The position numbers and the translations under genes were made by a program. A stretch of DNA of 64,000 nt from Mya arenaria (taxonomy: Eukaryota; Mollusca; Bivalvia; Myida; Myidae): the NCBI RefSeq assembly GCF_026914265.1, contig NC_069132.1:34652932-34716931 (forward strand), read 5' to 3'. The notes beneath the pieces were generated by a model. That model saw only the letters and a list, made by a program, of their open reading frames with translations. It made no database searches and was not told the DNA's origin. Below, in pieces: positions 48,910 to 61,380 of this stretch. Within the stretch, counting starts at the first letter, position 1. Each line of letters starts with the position of its first letter.

Positions 48910-49946
48910 ACGCATAGTCCTTGTAAATGCTGTCAATTCTTTTCCATATTTGACACATGTAGGTAATGTCTGGTCTATCTGCCGGATTGAGGCTTAGAGC
49001 CCTTTTCTGCGTAACACTGACGGTATGGTCAATATGGACACCAGAGGTAACCTTGGGTGTGACGCCCTTGGTCCCAACTTCTTGAAGCAAGGTTGTGTAC
49101 GACATGTCGAAGTATGGCTCCTCGTCAAATAACACCTCATGGAGTAGAAGCGCGAGCGACCAGATATCCGCTTTCATCATATCCGGTATCTTCAGGACTT
49201 CCCGAGACAGGACTTCCGGTGCGGAGTATCTCGGAATCGCAGACTTGTGAGTTATTTTGGCGTCAGCTACTGATGACGTTGCATCAACGTTAATTTTAAC
49301 TTGGCGGAGTCCGAAGCCGGACAGTTTTGCCACGCATTATTTGCCTTTCTTGTAATTCAGTAGCACGTTCTTAGGTTTTAGGTCTGCATGGGGCATATTT
49401 TGTGAATGCAGCTATTTCAAACCTTCACACATCTGGCGAATTATTTGCAAGCGTTCGTTTTCGTTGGTCAATATCGTATCTCAGATGTAAAGGGTCATTC
49501 AACGCCATCGACATATACTCCATGAATATGCAAATGTTCGGACTCTCTTCACAGAACGCCATGTACCGGACAATATTTGGGTGTGATATACCACAAATGA
49601 GATCCATTTCTTTACTGAAGTCTCTAAGTCTTTTGTTTGCCATTTTCTCACGAAGTTTTTTTATTGCCAGTACATTGCCCATTCATACTCCAAAGAAAAC
49701 ATCGCCAAAGTTGCCATCACCGATTTGACTTCGCAATTCAAGTTCCGTATATGGGAGGGTCCCCTTAATGCAGGACATTCCTGTAAGGTTCTGCTTTTCG
49801 AATGATTTCTTGCTTTTTAGCCAATCAAGCTCCTCCTTTTGCCGGTAAATTCTGTACAGAGCCTGTTCAAATGCGACCTTGTATGTATCCTCAGAGATGC
49901 CCGGAAGATCCACACGGATATCTCGGTTGCTGCTGAATGATTTCAT
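48908..49946 (-). pseudogene. Protein kinase domain exon, degraded pseudokinase
   Basis: The exon opens after an acceptor (cgtcttccag) at 49946. Readable kinase parts in order: IGDGNFGDVFFG (Gly loop), LAIKKLRE (beta-3 Lys), HPNIVRYMAFCEESPNICIFMEYM, HADLKPKNVLLN (catalytic loop, HRD to HAD), AKLSGFGLRQ (DFG to SGFG), RYSAPEVLS, ADIWSLALLLHEVLFDEEPY, then a C-lobe ending DSIYKDYA. Three in-frame stops (at the Trp position after FFGV; before LHSQN; before CVAKL) and one frameshift near 49480 interrupt it. Even intact it would lack the usual catalytic Asp of DFG. It looks like a tyrosine-kinase-like (TKL) serine/threonine kinase relative. It is probably the second part of the pseudogene begun at 60839. 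Confidence 0.82.
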
Positions 49947-51515
49947 CTGGAAGACGAAACAATAGAGAAATAAAAATCGTGAAATTATTAAAGAAATAAT
50001 TTTAATACATGTATTTGGCTGGACATGCAGTCAGTACTTGATAGTTTCAGTAGACATTTTCCCGCTCATACGTTTAAAACGTTTAATCATAGATCCTCAT
50101 CATAGTTAAATATACCATCACTGAATGAATGCAGACGGTCGTCTGTTGAGGGGCATTACTCTGCCATTACTATGCCAGAGTTATGGGTCTTGCTTTACAT
50201 GATCGTTGAGACTCTGTCATCACGTGCTGCATGTATTTGTTAAGACCTTGCGGTCAAGGATAAGCCGTGAAAAGTGCAAGCACTTATTTCCAACGCGTTC
50301 CTTTGTTTTTGCAGAAGGGGGAGCACGCGGAAGAGACAGTGGTGGGATACAAGGGAGTGCGGGTGCGAAACCCTAGCTCTTTTTTGAAGAGACTCCTTCT
50401 TCCTTTTACGTGCTCGGTTTAAAGCACCGATACACGGGGTACAACTTTTCTGGGTTAAACCAGATCTGAGTACATCACTTTTCCAAACACTACCCTTTAA
50501 ATGCCGAGCGCCAGGCAAAGGAGCTACTTGTACCAACTTTTAACGTCTTTCGGTATGATCGGTGATGGAAAATGGAAACGACCCTGCTTGATATAAGGAC
50601 GCTGCCGTAAAACGGCCAATATCGGGTTTCATTCAATTAACTTTACTTAAGGAATGAATTGCGGGGTTGATGTCATTATCGGGGTATGAACGCAATTTGG
50701 TTGGTCAATGTGTGTGGAGTCCGAAGGACTCCACGCGTACTTTGACCAACCCAATTGCGTTCATATCCCCGATAATGACATCAACCCCGCAATTCATTTC
50801 TTATATTTACACTAATAGTTCATTATTTCATTCAAGAATTGTTAAAAAAATTCTTCATTACATTTAAGAAAACCTTTAAGTTATCCGTTCTTATCCATTC
50901 TATTTAATAGAACGACCCGACTATAACCGGAAACATTTTTTTCAAATGACGTCACAATAACGCGGGAAAAGATCAGCCACTTGAACTCACTTTAAAACGT
51001 AAAATTGAAACACTTCTGGTACCATTATATTTAAAATATAATAAACTAACACTTTTAAAAATGTTGGTCTATAGTTTACGGGACCTGCAGACACAATACA
51101 ACCAATAACAAGATCAATAGCTTTCATTTATATTGTTATGCAATGAATTACGATCCGAACATATCCGAATATGTTGCGTTCATCGATTGATGAACGCAAT
51201 TGCCGAAAGGCAGTTCATTTGAGGAATGGAAGTTGAGGTGTAAATATACTCGCGTGAAAGAAATGTTCCTATGTCATAGTACACAAAGGTGTATCACTTA
51301 CTGATGTGAAACTAGCTATTTGTATTCAAATTGCATCAATTTACATAACCTATTCTTGACAGACATTTATCGGTTACAATTTAGGGGCCGCACTCAAAAT
51401 ATTTGTCGGATTTCATTTTTTATTGCCTGAAAATCGTTAAATTCAAATTTGTCGCACCTACAGGCTTTAAACGCTTTCAGCGCTTCGTTTTCATTTGAGT
51501 TAGGGTCAAGGTTAA
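49947..51515. other. Intronic or intergenic sequence with a foldback element
   Basis: Between the kinase exon and the first LINE. It contains the palindrome at 50650-50801 and a second small foldback near 51168-51210 (gttgcgttcatcgattgatgaacgcaat). A 98-codon minus frame (50240-50536) has no recognisable domain and is treated as chance. Confidence 0.45.
50650..50801. repeat. 152-bp palindrome with about 72-bp arms
   Basis: The left arm 'gaatgaattgcggggttgat' + 'gtcattatcgggg' is mirrored by 'ccccgataatgacatcaacc' + 'ccgcaattcatttc'. The centre is ggagtccgaaggactcc. The arms differ at a handful of positions. It may be the end of a MITE, since similar words (cgttcatc...gatgaacg) recur at 51175. 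Confidence 0.93.
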
Positions 51516-51516
51516 G

Positions 51517-54075
51517 GAACAGAACAGAACAGAACAGACAGTTTATTCGACTTATACATGATTGTGTACATCGTCGTAATACATATAGTTATGCATATAA
51601 ACATGTCACGTATCTAAACTTACAAACATAATATAATAAAATAAAATATAAGCAAAAATATTATGAAAATTGAATAACAAATAATTATTATGTTAACTTT
51701 GGCAGTGAGGGAATGTTTCATAACTACTATATCAAGTTAAATTATTTATAAGTGAGTTGCGTATAACAAATGATTCTTTAATATATTTACAAACATTCAT
51801 AACTTCCTTTTTATCACATGATACCAATAATTGATGGAATTTGAATACAGATGGATTAACATAATAGCATCGTTTTATATAAGTTACGCGTAACTGACGA
51901 TAGCATGGACAAATACATATGAGGTGATATTCATCCTCTATGTCCCTACTATTACAACATAAACAATATCTCTCGTTACGAGGTATATTATTACGTGCAT
52001 AACGTCCTGTTTGTATTCTTAAAGGGTGTGCAGAAACTCTCAATCTAACAAAGTATAAACGTAAATTCTTTGGAACTAAATCTAAATATGTTTCACAATC
52101 AAAGGAAGTTTTGAAAATTCTATGCATATCCAAAACAGAACTGTTACTAATATTACCATACCATTCTTGTTTAAATGTATCTATAATTCTACATTTAAAT
52201 TCGTTTATAAGTACATTAACATGCACAATATTTGGGTTATCAAATACGTATGCAAAACCATAATCATTTAACAGTTTTTTTTTACCTTAGAAACCCAGTT
52301 TATATAACCCTTATTACAGTCATCAATGGCCTGTTTATACACGGACTTTATTTTAATGTTATTACTGTTGCAAATCTTAAACCAGTATCTCATAATTCTT
52401 ACATATCGATTAATGAATAAAGGGTATCTACCTAGTTCTCCATACACTGTAGCATTACATGTGTTTATTTTAACGTGTAACAGTTGCTTACAAAATTTTA
52501 AATGTATACATTCTATTTCTTTTGACTTACTAAAACCCCATATTTCACAGGCATAATTCAATATTGAGCCAACAAAAGAATCAAATAGTTGACAAAATAT
52601 TTTAGGTTTAAGGTCGTATTCTTTGCATTTATATAATAAAGTATTCATGGCTATAAGAGCTTTTCCAACTAAATGTTCTTGATTCAATGTAAAACTTCCA
52701 GTGTAATTTATCACAGCACCTAAATAATTAAAGTTATCAACAACATCGATAGCTTGGCCATTATATGTCCAATGCTCGTTAAGACGTATTCCACCCCGTT
52801 TACGGAAAACCATTATTTTTGTCTTTGATGTATTTACATTTAATCCCCATGCTTTGCAATACGAGGAAAGAGTGTTTAAATGGTTTTGGACTTCCTCTGG
52901 CGATTTCCCTAAAATGGCCATATCGTCAGCAAATAGCAACATAATTAATACAATGTCATCAATACTTAAACCGGAAGTTATGCTATCTTGCATGTATAGT
53001 TCTAAGTCCTCTACACACAGGGAAAAAAGAATCGGGGACATAACCTCCCCCTGGCACAGGCCAACGGCATAACTAAAGTATTCAGAGTAAGATGAACATG
53101 ATTTCACACAAGATTTAACATTTTCATACATATATTTCACTATTCTAAGTAATTTACACAACTTAAGCCACAGAGCATTGCGATAAATACTATCAAAACA
53201 CTTCAACATGTCGACATAATTAACATATAATCTTTTATTATTATTGATATATATTTTTGCATAATAGACATAAAAAATATAAATTGCGTCAACTGTTGAG
53301 CAACCTTTTCGAAATCCGAATTGTGCATCCGAAATAGTGGCATTAGCTTCAAAAAATGACTCAATGCGCTTATATAAAATTGTTGTAAATACTTTTGAAA
53401 AACAACTAACAAGTGTAATTCCTCTATAATTATTGACATCATTAACAGAACCTTTTTTATGGAGAGGAATGATGACACCTTCTGTCCACTTTTCTGGAAA
53501 AAACCAGACGCTAAAATGCTATTAAATACATCACATAAGTGGCTTGTTAATATGTCAGCGCATTCAATAAAGTACTCATTTAATATACAGTCGCTACCAG
53601 CCGATTGATTTCGTTTTAAATGCTTTATTGCGTTACTTACTTCAATAATAGAAATGGGTTGGTCTAACTCTGGAAATGTAGAGTTATCTTCATCAAAATC
53701 ATTACTTGAACAAAACTGTTCAGCCTCGTCGTTTTTGCAATCAAACGTATTGTTGCTAAGATTTTTAAAAAATGTTTTAAAATCTTCCAAAGGGATATTA
53801 CAATTGTTAACTTTATTTTTTATTTTTTTTTTTTTTTAAATTTCCAAAATTCTCTAGGTTTATTTTACCTTAAATTCTCAATATCCTTCATTTTTTGACG
53901 ATAAGCAAAGTTTTTCTGTTTACGAAGTAAATCTTTATAAGACTTCTTTTGTGCACACAGACTAGCTCTATTGATATCGGTTTTATTCGAATTAAAAATA
54001 TGTAAGGCTTCTTGGTATAATCGCCGTGCATTAACACATTCATTATCAAACCAATCCGCTTTTTCGTACAACTAT
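51517..54075 (-). mobile_element. LINE, 5'-truncated, with pentamer 3' tail
   Basis: The 3' end carries a minus-strand (TTCTG)n tail at about 51517-51541. From it upward: C-terminal region with a CLCCNSRDIEDEYHLICICPC knuckle-like motif (51732-52226), RT palm and thumb (52268-53209; QGEVMSPILFSLCVEDLE, catalytic FADDM, NYACEIWGF), and RT start region (53203-53790; SAGSDCILNEYF). A piece upstream of RT (53865-54071) follows. At least three frameshifts or stops separate the pieces, and ORF1 and endonuclease are missing. It is a sister family to the next LINE, sharing DIEDEYH and LNY(A/G)(C/S)E(I/V)WGF. The clade within CR1/jockey-like LINEs is not settled. Confidence 0.85.
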
Positions 54076-54164
54076 CAATATCAAACAATGGTGAAAAAAA
54101 CAACAACAAAAACAACAACAACAGCTTGCATCGCGCCTATGTGAGAGTGTTCACTCTCTACTCT

Positions 54165-57100
54165 CCATAGAGGAACGTTTAGGCAAATGTTAGGCAAAGG
54201 TACTTTAAAAGAATACAGTGGTTTGATCACGGTGCTAAATAGTTATAAGTGCAAAGATAACAGTACAGATACAACTAATCTTTAGACATATACAAAACAC
54301 ATGGAATAACATCCAGTACAAGGATATAAATATTTCTATAAAAAACATATATGTATTCAAACATAATCATTTCTTTCTTTGAAAGCTTTTAAAAAAATAC
54401 ATAGCTAGTTTGACCAGAAGAGATGTATCATCTGTTTGCAGTAGAGTAATACATTTTTCCATACTAGGATGTCTTGAATAGTAATTTGGCAAATACCTTT
54501 TACGAATATCAGCATATAGTGGACATCTTAAAACGAAATGGTACTCGTCTTCTATATCGTTAAGGTTGCAATAGGTACATTTTCTATCATGACTTGCAAT
54601 ACCATTATGTCGGCCAACTTCAATATTTAACCTATGGGAAGATAGCCATAATTGTGCAAGCACTTGTCTGTATTTGATATTGTCTAATAAAGAAATATAA
54701 TTAGAAACTTGGTAATTACATTTAATGAACTACAGCTATCCATACCCACTCTCCATTCTGAAATATAAATATCTCGTAATCTATTTCTAAGCAGAGGTAC
54801 AAATGCAGACATATTCACTGATTCGGGGAATAACCAGATATCATTAAAACCTGAGCTTTGTAATACATCTCGAACATTCGAGGCCCAATTTATGACAATA
54901 GGATTTAGTTCTACTTCACTCACTTCCTTTAAAATGATAGTTCTTAAAATACAATTCTTAGATTTGCATGTAAACAATTTAACAAAGTATTTAATGCATC
55001 GCATGTATCTTTCAATATACAATGGGAACCGGCCCAGCTCGCTATATAGCGAAAGAGTATTTGTCGACCATTTCACTTTGAGGATCCATTTACAAAACCT
55101 TTTTTGCACTCTTTCCAAACATTCATACTTACAAAATCCCCATACCTCAGATCCATAATTAAGTATAGACATAACATATGCATCAAACAGATTAAAAAGA
55201 ATATGGACAGTTTATATTATCAACAATATCATCGAATACAGGTAATTTTGTAATAATCCCAGTGCGAAATTGTTCACGTAGAGTAGTATCCCATTTAAAT
55301 TGAACATCAGTGTATGTATCGTAACTATTCGAAAAATTATTACAACATAATGAAAACTGTATTGGAGCTTGATCGCTCCATTCATAGAAATCGCCAATAG
55401 TAAAGTTGGATATCAATGAAAAGTTACATGCATGGGTCAATAAGTAATCAATTACGGAAGATCCGTTATGAGAATAAAAAGTATGTTTACAACTGTCAAC
55501 AATTCTACCATTTAAAATGCGAATACAAGTTGATTTACAAAGATCTAGCAATTTAATCCCATGACTATTATGTACATTTTCAACAGAGGCATAATCAGGT
55601 ACATAGTCTAGGTCGTCAAAAACAGTATTAACATTATCATGTGTAATAAAATCGCATTGTTTGCCTACACGGCTATTAAAATCACCAGATAAAAATATTT
55701 TACCAAATTCAGAAAAATATGTGATATCATTTTCTAGAATTTCAAAAAGATCTACGTTAAATGTATTTTAAACTGGCGAACCTTCGCCCCATATATAAGA
55801 TGCACAAATATATACATCCTCCTCAGTATTAAAGAAATTACGATCTAATTTTAGCCAGATAATGCTATCATAATGTTTTTTTTACAATTTGAATGCCGTT
55901 TGCTAGATGGTCTTTAAAGTAAATAGCAATACCACCGCTATTTCTACGTGCGTTTATGTGTTGAAATTTTCTGTAGAAATTAAACGAACTATAACCGCTT
56001 AAATTAACGTTACTAGATGAATTTGTCCAAGTTTCATATAAAAAACAAATATCAAATGAACTTATCAAATCAGTAAAATCAGTATTGCTTTTTTTTACAG
56101 TCAGCTAAACCATTGATGTTCCACGACAGGAAGGACACCTCACCGCCGTCGTGTTCCTATGCCCTCACAGCGGTTCCGTCCCTCTTACCAAACCGCCTCG
56201 CCTCTTTCATCTGGGGAACCAGCTTCCTTCTCTTCTGAATGACATCCGGGGGGAATTGTTCAAAAACTCGAAACTGGGTCCCATCAAGCTGTTTCCATGA
56301 TTTACGAACCATTTCCCGGTCTTTGAAAAAGGAAAACTTTGCAATAATATTCCTGGTCTTGCCCGCAACTGGGAAACCTGGTGACCGGTGAACACTCTCA
56401 AACGAATACTGTCCGCTACCTCACGGGCGATCTTGAAGGCGTCCTGGAGATGGCGACGCAGCTTCCGCTCTGTCACTTCCGCTTGCTCGTTCCCGTCGGT
56501 GTTATCCTCGGGCACCCCGGTGAAAACCAAGTTGTTTCTTATGTATTGAGACTGCAGATATGAAACGTCGTCACGCAGAGTATCTCTCTCCTTTTCCAGA
56601 TTCTGCATCCGCTCTGTCAGGACAGCCGCGTGCATATCGACCCCCTCCACCTTGTCTACGAGACGTATTACTCTCGCGTCAACTTTCTTCACTCGGTCAT
56701 CCAGCGCTACCCACAACTTTTTTATGTTGACCTCAAAAGATGCCATTCTTTTTTCTAAGGATTCAATGGCCCCTAACTTTTTTTCTACGGTTTCAAGTCT
56801 ACCATTCACGGCATTCAACACATTCAACAAGTCCCGGTTTGTAGGTTCACTGCTGCTTTCTGCCATGGCTGTACTGACCTTTGTAACTCCACTAACTGTG
56901 CTTAAAAATACACTACCGTCTAAATTCTCATCACCGTAAAGCACAGAATTAGTCCTGTTTAGAATGTCGCTTACAGATGTAATTCCAGTGTCCGAATCTC
57001 CGGACGGGCCTCTTTGTTTACATATTTTCCGGATATTGGTTTCATTGTCACTACTTTTTCTATCTTTTCTCTTTTTATTGTTAGATTTAGTCATTATATT

Positions 57101-57235
57101 TCATTTTGAATGTGTTCCAAGCACTAAAATACATTAAATCCACCATTAAACAAATTTTATAAAGCTTTTATTCTTAATTAATTCCAAAATTATTCCACAT
57201 TCAAAATTCGAGTGTTCGCGCCTAGATCACGTGAC
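54165..57235 (-). mobile_element. LINE with ORF1 and endonuclease but most of the RT deleted
   Basis: ORF1 (57094-56207, 295 codons): basic start, coiled coil at about residues 75-175, then an RRM-like start NNLVFTGVPED. The frame shifts near residue 225. ORF2 begins near 56140 with an endonuclease (SWNINGL, FLYETWT, GGIAIYFK, SVIDYLL). The catalytic SDH is SDQ, and several stops are present. At 55192 to 55172 the reading jumps from just past the endonuclease to SILNYGSEVWGF in the RT thumb region, so over 1 kb of RT core is missing. The C-terminal CTYCNLNDIEDEYHFVLRCPLY follows at 54367-54663. The element lies in the long intron of the kinase pseudogene, directly upstream of the sister LINE. 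The 3' limit is approximate. Confidence 0.85.
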
Positions 57236-57309
57236 AAGGCTAGTTAAGGCTTCTAAACGACTCCGACGGCAATGACAACGACAACGACAATACCTTTTGA
57301 AAATCAGAC

Positions 57310-58110
57310 GAGATGTAAAGCACCAGCATTGGCAGTCAGCAGCAGAAGAAACAAATATCAACAACAACATAACAACATAAACAATTACAGAAGCAGCATT
57401 GGCAGTCAGCAGCCGAAGAAGCAAATATCAACAACAACATAACAACATAAACAATTACAGAAGCAGCATTGGCAGTCAGCAGCAGAAGAAGCAAATATCA
57501 ACAACAACATAACAACATAAACAATTACAGAAGCAACAGTGGCAAAGTCAGCAGCAGAAGAAGCAAATAACAACAACAACAACAACAACAACAGCAACAG
57601 CAATGGAAGCAACAGTGGAAAAGTCAGCAGGAGAAGAAGCAAACAACAACAACAACATCATCATCATCTTCATCATCAACAAGAGCAACAAGAACAGCAA
57701 CAGCAACGGAAGCAGCAGTGGCTAAGTCAACAGCAGGAGAAGCAAATAGCAACAACATCAACAACAGCAACGGAAGCAGCAGAAGTAGCAAATAGCAACA
57801 CCAACAACGACAACAACAACAACAATAACAGCAACGGAAGCAGCAGAAGTAGCAAATAGCAACACCAACAACGACAACAACGACAACAACAACAGTAACG
57901 GAAGCAGCAATGGCAGAGTCAGCAGCAGAAGTAGCAAATAGCAACAACAACAACAACAACAACAACAAAAGAAGCAGCAGGAAAAGCAAATAGCAAAACC
58001 AACAACGGGCAACAACAACAACAACAACAGCAATGGAAGCAACAATGGCAAAGTCAGCAGCAGAAGAAGCAAACAGCAACAATAACAACAACAGCAAAGG
58101 AAGCAGCAGC
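57310..58110. repeat. CAACAA/GCAGAAG-rich minisatellite
   Basis: 57310-57540 has a clear 70-bp period (tatcaacaacaacataacaa ... attggcagtcagcagc). Beyond it, irregular units mix (aac)n with 'ggaagcagcagaagtagcaa'. Gln/Asn-rich plus-strand and Leu-rich minus-strand frames result from the composition. It lies in the inferred kinase intron. Confidence 0.9.
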
Positions 58111-58691
58111 ATCGTCGGAACTTCCTATTACTAGCCTTCGTGGAGAGGACGTAGAACTAGAATTAGTTTTGGTATATTTACAATGTGTTGTTATTTATCG
58201 TGATCAGCGTATATTTCGTATTAACTTTTAAAAAAAAACACACACAATATTTTGCGATTTATGTTGACGAGGAAACGAAATTAGTCAGGTCATTTTTTGA
58301 AAATATACATTAGTTACATCCGTCAAGTGATCATTAAGAAGTTTTAAGTGGATAGAAAGTGAAGTATTACGAAACGTACACGAATAATTGATAAAAACAC
58401 TACAAAGAAAGAGATTGTGTTCTTGCTTATATTAAGTGCACTTATATTTGTTTGTTTATGTAGGTCAACCCGAAGTGTCCACATAAGTGTTATCATTGCT
58501 TAAAATAGATTTCATTAACAAACACACTTGACCTTAAGACGCAAGATGGTTCATTTAAAAAGGTGAATAAATAGGAAAGTTATATTTTTTGTTTAAAGTC
58601 TTCATTCGAAGCAAAATATTGCCTTCTGATGTAGCATTTATGACGCAAATTATCACGTGGTATACACACAATGTTACTGTAGATACTATTT

Positions 58692-59031
58692 GGCATTCGG
58701 GGCTCCTCGGCAGTTTTTTTCGAAAACAACCTCGGATGTATTTGGACGGTTTACATACTCAAAAAGTGGTACGTTTAAGTCCGCTGCAAATAGATCGCGT
58801 AGTAATCTTATTTAGCAGTTAAACTTTATGACTTAACTCTTGGGAATCTTAATTATGTTTGCAATAAAACACTCCACTGGCAATCAATTTAAACTGAGAT
58901 CAATAAATACAACTCTTAAACACTATATTTAATTAATGATATTATTCAAAAATTTGCGAACTTCTTCAACTGATGTACCGGCATACATCCGAGTTTGTTT
59001 TCGATAAAATGGCCGAGGTGTTCCGAATGAC
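58692..59031. mobile_element. MITE family C, copy 2 (inverted relative to 16949)
   Basis: Left cattcggggctcctcggcag. Right end, reverse-complemented, cattcggaacacctcggcca. 'aaaacaacctcggatgtatt' and 'acatccgagtttgttttcga' form extended inverted ends of about 45 bp. Confidence 0.88.
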
Positions 59032-59637
59032 TATTTGGTAGTCAGTGCAGGAAGTCAAACTGATCGGTTGCTCGTGTGTTAAGGCCCATCCCTATAGCTG
59101 AAATTAGAAGGATTTTGTTCAGCATCAATTCTTAAATCAGTATTTAGACCTTTTATTTACATATTACACTTGTCAAGTTTTTAATGCACCCGATGGTGAA
59201 GAACATACATGTAATTTACAGATTTTGACCGTCTATGCATCTGTATGCCCTGGCTAACCTTTGAAGTGAGGCGGTATGTCCATCAGGGCTAGGACCTTTT
59301 AGTTTTATATATGAAATCCTCATTAAATGGTAAAGTCGCTATATGTTAAAGACGGAAAAAAAACAATTAACATTCTTCCTTTCCGTGTCTGAGACTTTGT
59401 TGGATTACTTCACGTCTGCCAATAGGAGATGCTTATATTGTGGGCAACAAGTCTGTTATAGCCATATCAACTTCTTTATAACACTGATATGTTTCATAAA
59501 ATCTATGGGTTGTTCATATATGTGCATCACATATGCATAAATACATAGATGCATTTGAACAAGTATATTCTTAACAATTAATTTCAATAAGCAGTTGAAC
59601 TGTGTTAAGGTCAATAATTTCAGTCTTTAAAAGGATC

Positions 59638-59999
59638 TTAAAGCTGCACTCTCAAAGATTGAACGTTTTGACAACTTTTTTTTCGTGGAACGAGCCAACT
59701 TATGCGAACATGCATGGACACCAGTCATATAAGACTGCTGACAAAAAACAGATCGCAGAGTTTTATATTTAATTTAAAAAAAGATATTTTATGCATTTTT
59801 CTTAAACCGTTTGTAACGCTTTTAGCCATAAAACATTAATTTTCGGACGGAAATATGAAAATCTGCGATCTGATCTTTTGCCAGCAGTCTTTTGACACTG
59901 GTTTGCAGATATTTACGCAAAAAAATGGCTCATTCCAAGACAATTTGTTTTGTTTTTAAAAGTTGTCATAACGGTGAATCTGTGAGAGTGCAGCTTTAA
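59638..59999. mobile_element. MITE family A, copy 5
   Basis: ttaaagctgcactctcaaag to tgtgagagtgcagctttaa. Near full length. It lies in the inferred kinase intron. Confidence 0.9.
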
Positions 60000-60213
60000 G
60001 TTATGCTTTTGGAACTTTTGGATCTATCACCCTATGTACAGCCTATGAACTGACTGACACTGACTGACTGTCAGGCGTGTGTTGTCTTCATGATTTAAGA
60101 AGATTTAAAAAAAAAAAAAAAACTAGAAAAAAATGGAAGAAAATTCCGTTTTATTTACTAGTGAACAGATGCAAAACGTATACATATCTTTCCAAATTAC
60201 AAAGAATACTTAC

Positions 60214-60839
60214 CTCATCACCATTTAATAACTTATCCGTCATTATAGGTATGGTCACAGTCACACGGCTTTTGTTGGTATCCGGCACCTTTCCCTTCGG
60301 TAGCCCCACGCGATTAAGCCTCCGGTTGATGGGGCTGTCCACATACATTACGGCGGGTATCCTTCCGGTCTCGGCATTGTACTGAGTTGATCCCAACGGA
60401 CGTCCCACTCTGTTGAGCTTTCGGTTTTGCGGAGTGTCTTTGTATACAAAAGGTTTCGTTGGCGGCACGTGGTCATTTCGTCCCTTGTCTTTATCTCGCG
60501 CGATAGTCCGGCCCACAACATGCGCATCCGGTTCTCTTTTGCTCCGCGCCCCCTGCTCGAAATTCAAGTTTAAATCGCTGCTTGTTTCTGCGGGTGCACT
60601 TCGCTGCCCTGTCACCTGTGCGGGGCTCTCCCCATGACCGGCGGACGCGGTGCCGATGTTCTGCTTGCATCGAGTGACACCGTCATGCTGGTAAGGTTTT
60701 CAGGAGTCCGGTCATCTTCTCGGCCGTCCGTGTGCCCGTTTGAATATTTGCCCATGTTAACATCTAGATCACTACGTGACTACTGGTCCACATGTTCAAT
60801 AACAGGTTTCTTTGGCGTATTTTTTTCTTTATCAGACAT
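60214..60839 (-). pseudogene. 5' exon of the kinase pseudogene, with NR(K/R)LNRVG repeats
   Basis: It begins MSDKEKNTPKKPVIEHVDQ and meets a TAG after residue 19. The reading then shifts frame near 60640 and continues to a strong donor (GATGAG|GTAAGT) at 60214. The C-terminal half has two similar motifs, KDTPQNRKLNRVGRPLGS and VDSPINRRLNRVGLPKGK. I do not recognise them as a named domain. The donor is phase 0 and the kinase exon at 49946 opens phase 0, so the two probably belong together (GDE joined to MKSFSS) across a 10.3-kb intron. The join is inferred; the exon could belong elsewhere. Confidence 0.6.
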
Positions 60840-61125
60840 TTTCGTAAGAATAATAAAAAGTATATACCATATCTCTTTATTTACTCCGCGTGTATCAAAA
60901 CCCAATGAATACAATTCTCCGTACTTTTGATTTCAGAAAAAGAGTGAGTCATTTTTGGAGTCGATATTTTCATTTTTCGGAGTAACAGCCAGATAATAAC
61001 ATAGAAACCAAAAGTAGAATTTTATGAAAGGGATAAACATAGCATTTTCAAAAAATATTTTGTGGTTGTATCTGAACTAAATTAGCAAAAAATTCATCGC
61101 AAGCTGGGATGGTCAAATAACTTAT
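60840..61125. other. Upstream flank of the 60.8-kb exon
   Basis: AT-rich. No promoter motif could be identified with confidence and no other gene is visible. Confidence 0.35.
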
Positions 61126-61380
61126 TTTGGGTGCGTAGCTGCCTATACAATTGATCCAATTGATTCCGACCAAAAAAAATTAATCGGCCTATGCGTACTT
61201 GACTACATGAGCATAAAACTGTCCATTTACCAGTACTAAATAAAGCACATCAGAACGCCCAGAATGCACCAGACTGTACCATGGTTTTCAACATTTTCTG
61301 AGGGGGCATGCCCCCGAAACCCGTAGCACAATTATGAATTCACATGAATAGAAAGCTAGCTACGCCCCTGTTTAATATAA
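61126..61380. repeat. Dispersed repeat, second copy
   Basis: It shares its left half with 44290-44470 and ends 'gggggcatgcccccgaaacc ... gctagctacgcccctg'. It begins with the related 'gcgtagctgcctatac', so it has short inverted termini (gtagctgc / gctagctac). Probably a non-autonomous transposon. Confidence 0.6.

Noticed and set aside
48064-48936. Secreted 290-codon repeat protein
   Set aside because: The frame opens in the wrong frame of the kinase end and is kept open only by the 69-bp period. No signal peptide or splice support.
57406-58112. Leu-rich membrane-like proteins and Gln/Asn-rich proteins
   Set aside because: Low-complexity CAA/GCA repeat translated in several frames, with no conserved domain.
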